Positions 51,544 to 61,800 of a stretch of DNA of 64,000 nt are shown one piece after another (the stretch's first letter is position 1; every line of letters starts with the position of its first letter). The DNA is taken from contig OZ025275.1 of NCBI GenBank assembly GCA_964019165.1, positions 11,560,530 to 11,624,529 on the forward strand. The letters are read 5' to 3'. The translations under genes and the position numbers were made by a program. Origin of the DNA: Mastigias papua (Eukaryota; Cnidaria; Scyphozoa; Rhizostomeae; Mastigiidae). The notes under the pieces were generated by a model. That model saw only the letters and a program-made list of their open reading frames with translations, made no database searches and had not been told where the DNA came from.

Positions 51544-54500
51544 ATGGAAAGAATAAAAGACAATAGTTGTGTTGGAGTCATTGATCCTGAGCACGAGAGC
51601 GATGAAGATGATGAAGCTTCGATCAGAGATGTTATGAGCGATGAGAATCTAGCAGGTGTTCGTGGTTTTTTCTTTCCATTAAGAGAGTATGCAAAGAAAG
51701 CAGCCAGGCAGAGGACTAAGAACAAGAGAACGGTGGAAAAGGACATAAATCTTACCAATGAAAGTAAGAAAAGCGGTAAATACCTGAACCAGATGCAGAA
51801 GACTAAACATTCTTGTGGCTCTGAGATTGTAAGGAAGCGCCCAAAAATACATGAAATTGTCAAGGATGTCCAAGATGGAGAAAAGAAAGAAGAAAATATG
51901 AATGAAAAAGGTCAAAGAAGAAAATTTCTGGTTGATTCTGTCGTTGCAGAACATAAGGAAATTGAAAATATGGAATCATGTACAGGAGAAGCAAGCTATG
52001 ATCTTAACGTAGATTCCTGCGGTGTTGAATTGGATGGAGGAAATAAGTGCAGAAAAGTGAATGAGCTTCAAGGTCTCATTGCTCAGAGGGAAACCTCACT
52101 AGGCAAGCTAGATAAGAATTTTGGCTGTGAAAACAGTGAAGCAGGAAATTTTAAAGAGCAGGAGACAGACTTAAAACTGAACACTGAGAGAAACTGGGAG
52201 AGCAACAAATCAGAAGATTTAAAGGATTTTTTATTGCAAGAAAGAGTAGAATTTCCAAAAAGATATAGCATGTCTTCTAAAACAAAGAAAAAGCATACAG
52301 TTACAAAACAGGATGAAGAAGGAAATTGGAAATTGGACAGAAGCATGAGTGACTACAATGAGCGTACAAGGCTCGAGGTTGAAGAGCACCAAGACTTTGT
52401 GATGCTTGTGGAAGGAAGCGCATCCTGTGATAAAAGCCTTTGGAAAACAAAAGTTGACCGGAGGGATGAATTGATAAAAGCTTCGTCACCGTCGGATATT
52501 GACTACCTAGCGAATGAGTATGAAAAGAAGATTGAAAAATTCAAAATCAAAACTCAGACTCTCAGAAAAAGATGCAAAAGTTCAGAAAAAGAAAGAAGAG
52601 ATGTGGAAGAGAAGTTGAGATTGGTGCAAACTGAACATCAAAATTTAAGAAGCAGCTTGGAGCAAGCAGTATGTGAAAATGAGAAGCTTAAAAAAGACCT
52701 AGAGGAACATTTGAAGGGGTGTAGCCTTGTGAAAGAGGGTTCGATAAACACAGAAAGACGAGGTATTCTAATTACGGAGATGAGTAACAGACGTGTCACT
52801 CCGACAATGAAACAAGCAAGAGTTTCATTTAATCTTGCAGCAGAGCAATTAAGAAACTCGTATGATCGAAATGCTTCAAGTGAAACCTCGAAACCCTATA
52901 ACGAGCTTCCTTGTCTATTTTGTGTCTCTAGGAGAGAAGATATCATTCGGTTGGAAGCTGAGAGTAAGATGCTGTATGAGAGATTGCCCCGACTCGAAGC
53001 AATACATTCAAGTCTTATAAAAGTTGCAAAAGTTGCAGTTGAAAGGGAATCAAAGTTAAAGGAAGATTACGATCAGCTCACAAAATCAGTGGTTGTATTA
53101 AGTTCCCATACTAGAAATATAACAAACCAAGGTACAAATGGCAATTCATTTGGTGTCTTGAGTATCAAACAGGGTGATATGGGTGATATGGAGGAGAAGT
53201 TGAGGCTGATGCAAGCTGATCATCAAAAGTTAAGAGACAGTTTTGAAGAAGCAATTAAGGAGAACAGAGAGTTTAAGAGAGATTTAGAGGAGCATTTGAA
53301 GGGTTGCAATTTGGTGAAAGAGGAGTCGAGAACCATAGAAGCAAGGAGAATACCAGTTACAAAGATGAGTACAAGAAGTGTACCTCCAAAAATGAAAGGA
53401 GACATCTCATTTGATTTTGAAACTGAGCAATCAAATAGCTCTTGTGAACGAAGTGCTTTAATTGAAACCTCAAAACCCGATAATAAGCCGTCTTGTCTGC
53501 TTTGTATCTCTAGAAGAGAAGATATCATTCGCTTGGAATCTGAAAATAATATGTTATACGAACGACTACCCCAGCTGGAAGCAATATATTCAAGTCTACT
53601 AAAAGTTGCAAAAATTGCAGTTGAAAGGGAATCAAAGTTAAAGGATGATTACGATGAGCTCAAAGCATCATTGGCTGGATTAGGTTCTAATACTAGAGAC
53701 ACTGTAGGTCAAGGAACAATGAATAAAAGAAGTGAAAATAACGAAATGAAAAATGATGCAAGTTACATTTTATGTCAAAGGTCGAGCAATTACTTTTTGT
53801 CTAAAACCAGTGAGAGATTTCCCCATATACCTTCACAAAGAAAAATTGGGAGAAACACCTGTTCAATCTCGATGGAGGGTGTTGATTTATTTTCAAAGTA
53901 TACCGATGTTTTGAATGAGGTTCAAGATTTTGAGAATTTCGTTCAGAGTACTGTCAGACATGAAATTGAGAAAATAAAGTCGTTCGTTGAAGAGGTTAAA
54001 GAATATAGACAATCCTCACGCATGGAGAATATGAAACAAGAGAGCAGCTTTCCACAGAGAAGCGAATTACAACAGGAAATGGAAGATAGAAATGGTTTTA
54101 ATGGATGTATCGACATGAACTCAAACCTTAAATTGAAACTGAACAATATGTCTACACGTTTGAAAGAGGCTCATCAAAACGAAGAGAGAGCTAGAAATGT
54201 GATAAGGAAATTAAGGGCACAGTTGAAACTAGAGATGTCAAAAAATCAAGGAAACCCAGCTCTCATAAGTTCGAGAAATGAAGATAATATGCTAAGCAAA
54301 TTGGATTTTGAAGAAACGTGTGTTGGTAGATTTGCATCTAATGATCTACGTGTCATTCCAGATAATGCACAGTGTCAGTCTGATTCTTATGAGGGCGAAA
54401 TTTCGTCTCAGAGTAAGAGTAATCAGAAATTTTCTCAAAAAGGCCACTTAACGGAGAAAGGTGCAAAAACCTCTAGCAAAAGTAGCGTGTTGTACAACAG

Positions 54501-55825
54501 CCAGCGTGAGGAACATCAAAGGCCAGTCAGTATTATGAAGAAAAATTCGGAATTCACTCGAGTTGACGGTAATGTGCAAGATAAAATTTCGCAGAAAAGG
54601 CTAGTCAGTTATTATCCAGGTTTTCACAGCTCAAACAGTTTGCATGCAAGTTCAAGTTCATCGAATCCAAATCTAACACCAGTAACTTCACTTGATAATC
54701 GTGGAAACCTATCAAATTTGGAGAAAACAGTTGTTAAGTCTAATGAAAACAGTGAAGAAGACTCCTGGAATGATTGCCAGTTGGATACAGGTATAACTTT
54801 ATTACGCCGTAGAAGAGGTACACAGTTTCATGAAACACGTGAAGATGAATCATGGCGTGAAGGCCAGTTCGATACAAGTATAACTTTATTACGTGATGGA
54901 ACAGGCGCCCAGTCGAATCAAAGAAGCGAAGAAAAATCGCGTAATGGTTGCCAGTTGGATGCAAGTGTAACTTTGCTAGGTCGTGGAAGAGGTGTTCAGT
55001 CAATTAAAAGCAACGAAGAAGAATCACGGAATGATGACCATTTGGATTCAGGAATTACTTTATTACATCAAGAAAAAGGCGCCCTGTCTAATGAAAGCAG
55101 TGGAGATGAATCACGTAATGTTGGTCAACTGGATACAGGCATAACTTTAGTAAGAGTTGCCCACTCTAGCGAAAACTATGAAGAAGAATCACGGAATGAT
55201 GACCGTTTGGGTACAGGAAGTACTTCATTACGTCAAAGAATAGTTGTCCAACCTACTGCAAGCAGTGATGATGAATCAAGTACTGTTGGCCAGTTTGATA
55301 CAGATATGCCTGCAGTACGTCATGTAAGAGTTGCCCACTCTAGTAGAAACTATGAAAAAGAATCACTGAATAATGACAATCTGGATACAGGAAGTACTTC
55401 ATTAGGTCAAAGAATAGTTGTCCAGTCTACTGCAAGCAGTGATAATGAATCAAGTACTATTAGCCAGTTGGATACAAATATGCCTGTAGTACGTCATGTA
55501 AGAGTTGCCCACTCTAGTGGAAACTATGAAAAAGAATCGCGGAATGATGACCGTTTGGATACAGGAAGTACTTCATTACGTCAAAGAATAGTTGTCCAGT
55601 CTTCTGCAAGCAGTGATGGTGAATCAAGTACTGTTAGCCAGTTGGATACAAATATGCCTGTAGTACGTCATGTAAGAGTTGCCCACTCTAGTGGAAACAA
55701 TGAAGAAGAATCACGGAATGATGACGCTCAGGATACAGGAATTACTTTAGTACGCCATGGAAGAGTTGCCCAGTCTAATAATAGCTATAAAGAGAAATCT
55801 CGAAGTGGTGTCCAGCTGGATACAG
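51544..55825 (+). CDS. Coiled-coil gene exon 1 (4.28 kb)
   Basis: 1427 codons plus one base. The donor is ACAG|GTAATG, chosen because the next exon continues the repeat phrase LDTG as DESDSEKQ. Without splicing, the frame runs 14 more codons to a TAA at 55870-55872, giving a possible 1442-residue short form. Confidence 0.85.
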
Positions 55826-58800
55826 GTAATGATTTTATAGTATCATATATAACAATCAAAACATATGTTTAATTCAGGGTTATCCAAAGGTTTCTTGGTG
55901 AGGGCCATATATACGAAAATTAACAGGAAGTTGGACCACACTATATGTAATATACTGAAATGCAAAAACAATGTGTATTGCTAAATTTAACTTTAAAATA
56001 TCTATATTATCAAATACATCTTCTGTAACCTCGAGAAAATCGTCTTCAGTGGAAGAAATCGCGCTGTGCTTGGGACTAAAGAGTGGATAGCAGTGCAGGA
56101 GAACGTTTGATGGTGAAGACACGATGGACTTCTCAGAACTGGTTATCCATCCTTCTGGCTTCAGTCTGCTTATGCTTAGATTTATGTGAGAATGAATTTG
56201 TTCAGAAATATAGGTTTAACAATCATTTTCGTTGCTCCTCATTGCAAGGAACTTATCCAAATGTTTATTGAAGCTACGGAAGAAGAGATGCTGAAGTTGA
56301 CTTTCAGTTGAGATTTCAGACAGACATCAGACTGCATTGAAGAAGTTCCAAATGCAGAATTTCTTCCACTTTTTCTAATGCATCCATAAGTAAGAGGCTC
56401 GACAACAGTTTGATTTCTTTTTCAATGGCTCGAGAAATAGTCATGTTATCGGAACTTGCTTCTGGCCAATAAACTCTTGACTACGGGCCACAAGTGGCCC
56501 ACGAGCCGTAGAGTAGGAACACCTGGTTTAGTCTATTGACAAAGCTCCGTGGCATGAACAGACATAATAACCAGATTTTGCTAACTATCCAGCATCTACA
56601 AATGAAAGTCAACTATAACATGCATTGACATGACTCTCCTCATTGCAGATGAATCTGACAGTGAAAAGCAGAGGTCAAATCCTGAACTTGACTCACCGCA
56701 CTACCAGAAAGTTCAATGGATAAGGAAAAGTATATACGACAGGAAAGACAGAGACTCAGAAGAAGGGAACAAATCTAGTTGTAAGTATTTCCATAAAGCA
56801 TGCTCATGCTTTGTACTCATACTTTATAGAATTGAGTCCATTGCTTTGATATTTTCATTTGTTTTCTTGTTTTACTTTCATCCATACTTGATTTGAGATC
56901 ACAGCAAGGGTCAACTCGTCACTGACAGAGTATTCATCTGACGAAAATGGTCTTAGAAGGATAGGTGTCAATAAACAAATTTGTCATTGTTTCGAAAGCT
57001 GCCAATCAAGACAATCCTGTTCTATGCACTCCTATATAACTGCAAACTCGGCAACAGAATTACACGGCTTTTCAATATCCGCTTTCTTCAAGATTGTTCT
57101 GCCCAATTGCAGAGTTTCCTGTTATTTTTTGTCTCCTGTTGCTTCCAGCATGACATCATAATTTGCCAGTCATGTAGAAGATGTCCAATCAAAATTTACT
57201 TTTGGTTTAAATTTAAGCCAATGCTTTTAAGTTTAAGTTATCAACTGGGATAGATGAGGGGTTACAGCTCCAGATGAGAATGGAACTTTTGCAAACACCT
57301 TTTTCCTCGCTACCGCCGCAAACAATCGTTGAGAAATGTCGAGAAGAACATAGAAAACATGACTATTAAATGGCGATATAGATGGAAATGTTTGCCTTCT
57401 GGCTTTGAATAAGTTTTCAATCAATAAATCTATGAATGAACTAAAATTTTAAATAATAATACAATGTACAGTTGAATGATAATTCTTAAAGCCAGAACGA
57501 CGACAGAAAGTGAAATCATTTTATCATTTAACTTTAAAATTTATCTTTAAACTTTAACTCCACACATTCCAGAATTAGACAGTCCAGTGGCATATTCAGT
57601 TACTCTTAGGTGCCTAATTGCCGTCCCCCCCCCCCGGCAATTAGGCACCTAAGAGTATGACTGATTCGATTGCGACAATTCCATAATAAACACTTTTTGA
57701 CTCATACTTCAGTCATCCTCAGTTAGAAAGGGAAATGCGATAAAGGTATATATAACGGTAGGAAATAGGAGACAAAAATTAATGAGAAATCTTGGAAATT
57801 CCATTAAGAAAGTATTTCGTTTAACTGGAACTGGCAATTGTATGTAAAATCAATAGTGCTTATGTATGCAAAAGAGCATAGTTTTTCTTCATCGTCATCG
57901 TTCTAGTAATTACACTTGCACTAAATGTACATTGTTTTAAGTCTGCAACATAGGGGACGAGTCTCTTGCATGTAATGAATTGATCTTCACTTTAGAGTGA
58001 AAGTTCAAAGTACCGACTCTCAATCCAAAATTTGTAACTATAGCACTTTCCAAAGGTTTGCATGGATGGGTTGGTATACTACTTCATTTTAAAAGAGGCA
58101 GTTTTAGAGGTAACCGTATGAATGAAATTGTAATAGTAGCATAGCAGATTTTCTTCTGTGGTGAAATAATGAGCAATAATTTTGCTAAACTCAGATATCC
58201 TTCTCATGATAGGAGATCCAAACAATGTTTGGTGCACACTGACATATGGAATAAATATATAAAGCATTTGAGAACAAATCAGAAGAGAAGGAATGATAAC
58301 TGAGAAAAATTTTTAGTCTAGAGTTAAGCCTGGTTCTCATATATGTCATAAAGATCGTAAATATCAGGCATTTTTCCGATCCCCGATTCTTATGATATAT
58401 GATAACGAGAAAAATTAAGCATCCCAGTCTCCCCGATGACCACAGTTCCATGTCATAAGAATCGTAAGAATCGTAAGAATAGGAAGCGTTTCTATTTTTC
58501 GATGCGTCCCCGACAATCTCCGATCGACTCGGATTCTTATGATATATGTGAACTGGACTATCGCTAGGATCGTAATTATCATTATCCCCGATCTTTACGA
58601 TTCTTGGGACATATGAGAACCAGGCTTTAGAGCCATATGTTATAAACTGCACTAAAGAATCTCGGATATTAAAATGCAAGAAATAAGAGAGAATTCTGAT
58701 ATTTATGTAACCGAAACGTTCAATATGACAATTCAGTATTGGGAGATTATTAACTAGTGAGTAATATAATATCATTTAATTTCTGCAACAATATAACTAT

Positions 58801-61800
58801 GATTGAGTACAAACTTCAAACACAACAAGATAATGTAATTGGAAGTATCTCATGAAGTGTTTGTCGCAAGGTAGCACTATTGTATTGCATTGTTACTCTG
58901 GATTTTTCAATTTGTGTTATCTCCGTTGATATATTCACTAGGGATTTCCGTATAAATGCATTATTTTCAAGATGCCTGTCTGACACCTTCGTTGACTTAG
59001 GAGCCACTTTGTCTAGTAATATCAATATTCAGAGATTTCTCTCCCTCCCTAGGACATTCACTTATTTCATACCAAAAGCTATTGTAACATGTATATGTAG
59101 ATAAACTGCAGCACACTTTTCTTTGTTTCAGTCATTTCCAGTACGGCACACAGTAGACTCCCGATATGTCGGACTCTCAAGAGAGATTGGAAATTGGTCC
59201 GAGTTAACGAATTTCCGAGTTAAACGAGCCCCTTAATAAGCTGGAGTGAATCCAAGAGGAATGAGAAATCAGTCCGACTTAACGATAGCCCAACTTATCC
59301 ATGGTTCCACTAAACGGGGTTTAACTGTAACATACAACAGACAGATAATAGTTGCAACGTCCACAATAAGTGTTATGTCATTTGGTGCTTCTTTGTCTGC
59401 CTGATCTGTTGCTTTATCCTCTGTAACAGCTTTTCAAGTGATAATGAGGTCGATCCAAAATGAAACTTAAGTAGAAATCCTTTTAATTTAAAATTCTGAA
59501 AATTTGGAAGTTTAAATTGCTTAAACACCCACTCTCCTATGTCGACACTTATCTCAAGTCATTAACACCTCCTCCCTCCCCTCAGCCTGGACGTCCTTTG
59601 TAGATATTTTCTAAGCTCATCAATGTACTCTTGCAGATGAGAATAGTTATGAAAGCTGCCTCGATGGAGTAATGGTCTTACAAAATTGTCCTTCTTCAAG
59701 TGGTCAAAATTTCCATGTACTGGAACTTATGGACAAAAACGATGACGAAATCAGTGTTGGAGAATATCCATTAGTGGAGAAGAAAAGGCTTTCATTGAAG
59801 AATCTAAAGTCTAACTTATCACTCAGAAGAAGTTCAAGGAAGATGCAACGTGGGGAAAATGGTGACCTACAAGATACAATGAGGAATAGGTCACAGTCAA
59901 CTGACTATGGAATGGACAGGTTTAGAAAAAGCCAGAGTGATAGCCAGACAAACCTTGTAAAGATAGGCAGCAGCGGGATGCTTCGAAAAAATCAATATAA
60001 GAAAGTAGACAGTACCAAGAAGAAAACTGCTGTTTTACAACTCTCGAAATTATTGCCAAAAATATCAAAGAAGGTGGAAAAAAAGAAATCGAAGAGAGTG
60101 AAAAATGGGATGGAGACATTGCCAAAAAGTCTGGAAAGATCAGGGAATAGAAAAAAGAATGATAGTAAACGGGACAAGAGCACCAGGAAATCGTCAGATA
60201 ATACATTAGTAGACAATGCTGATTTGATTCACAATGACATTCAAGAAGTAGCAAACATAGCAAGGACTCCTTCATCCAGCTTGGAAATTAACTATGAGCA
60301 GAAAAATAACAGAATAGAAGTTTTAAAAAGTAGCGGAAATTTAGATTCCCTTGAGGAACACCATAGTACTGCAGGAAAATTCACTAATTCTTCATCTAAC
60401 TGTGACGGAAATGATTGTAAATCAAGAAATCAGGATAACAAGGAAAACGAAAGTACGACCCTGACTACGCTGCCATACCATGCTACAGATGATCAGATGA
60501 AGATCGCGGACAAGGATGGTGGCAATAACCAGCAGAATGTAGAAGACCTTGTAGAGATAGCTGCTTTAAAGCAAGAAGTGGAGTCAAACACATGGTCTCC
60601 AAGAATAAGCAGCTCCTTCCCTTTAGGTAGTGAAATATATGACAGTGGCATAGAAAGCACAAGAAGAAGATCATCGATAAAAAGTTGGATCTTAAAGAAA
60701 ATGAAAGAGTTTGGAAGGAATACTGATAAAGAGAATGATCTGGGTGACTCTGAAAGTGTTTCTGCGAGAGAAACTGATGACAAAGACAAAAGGGGGTGCA
60801 GAAATACCTACAAGACTAATGAAAAAGAAAAAAGGAGTGACGAGAAGGAGCGAAACGCGGAAATGAAATGCTCCAAGAAAATCGCTAAATTGGAGAAGAA
60901 GAAAAGGAAATTAAAAGAAAAAAGTAAGATAAAAGAATCAAAGGAAAGAGAAAAGATGAGAGAAGTAGAACGGAGGCTTGAGACAATGAAGGAAGAACAA
61001 GACTTCTTCAAGATAGAGAAGGATGCAAGAGGATCAAAGGAGAATGAAAGCATGAAATCAAAGGCAGCTCCAAACAGATTTATAAAAAATATCATCAAAG
61101 CAAGACTATATCGGAAAAGCATGAAGGAAAAAAAAAGAAAACTTGATAAAAAGATGAAGAAAAATAAGGAATACCGAGAGTGTAAAGAGTGCGCTTGGGA
61201 ACGAAAAGAATGTAAATTCCAGAAGCAAGAAATAAAGTGTGCTACAGACAGTGATGATCAAATATTGAGTAAGCAAATATCAAATGAGATAGATATGATA
61301 ACTGAAAGTAACAGCTGGAAGAAAAAAGATGACGAGAAACAATTGGAGAAAGAAAATGGATTAGAAAAGAAGCCAATTGAAGGGCATATCCTTAAGGATT
61401 CACCCAAGAATGAAGACATGGAAGAAAACGAGACTAGGACCAGGAACAAAGAAGAACATCTGAAAAGCTCAAATGAAAATATTGAAAAATCAAGTGCATT
61501 ACATATCTTAGTAGCATGGGATGATGATGTGAAGGACTTTATCGAGGAAGATGATAGCATGGAAAACGTCATCTTTCATATCAAAGAAAACAATGACAGT
61601 CAAATTGACAAAGAGCATGCGCCAATCAAGGCGTTAATGGGTGACAGTTCATGCGGAGCTCAGTTAACTCACGAGATACCCGTTGAGCAAGTGATTCAAT
61701 TAGACCAGTGCCTTGAAGATGATGACGATATTGAGGACATTCACATAAGGGAAACTGCTAATTACCACAAAGTCCCTATGAAGCAGGAAAATCTTGAAAA

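Larger units (their letters stand above)
56965..59636 (+). other. Coiled-coil gene intron 3
   Basis: Holds a perfect hairpin (57601-57657) and two MITEs (58328-58625, 59151-59327). Further small exons could be hidden here, but I found none. Confidence 0.45.

Noticed and set aside
58191..58775. 194-codon minus-strand frame
   Set aside because: It runs through a MITE with self-complementary interior; composition follows the repeat (repeated SYDSYDSYD) and there is no domain.
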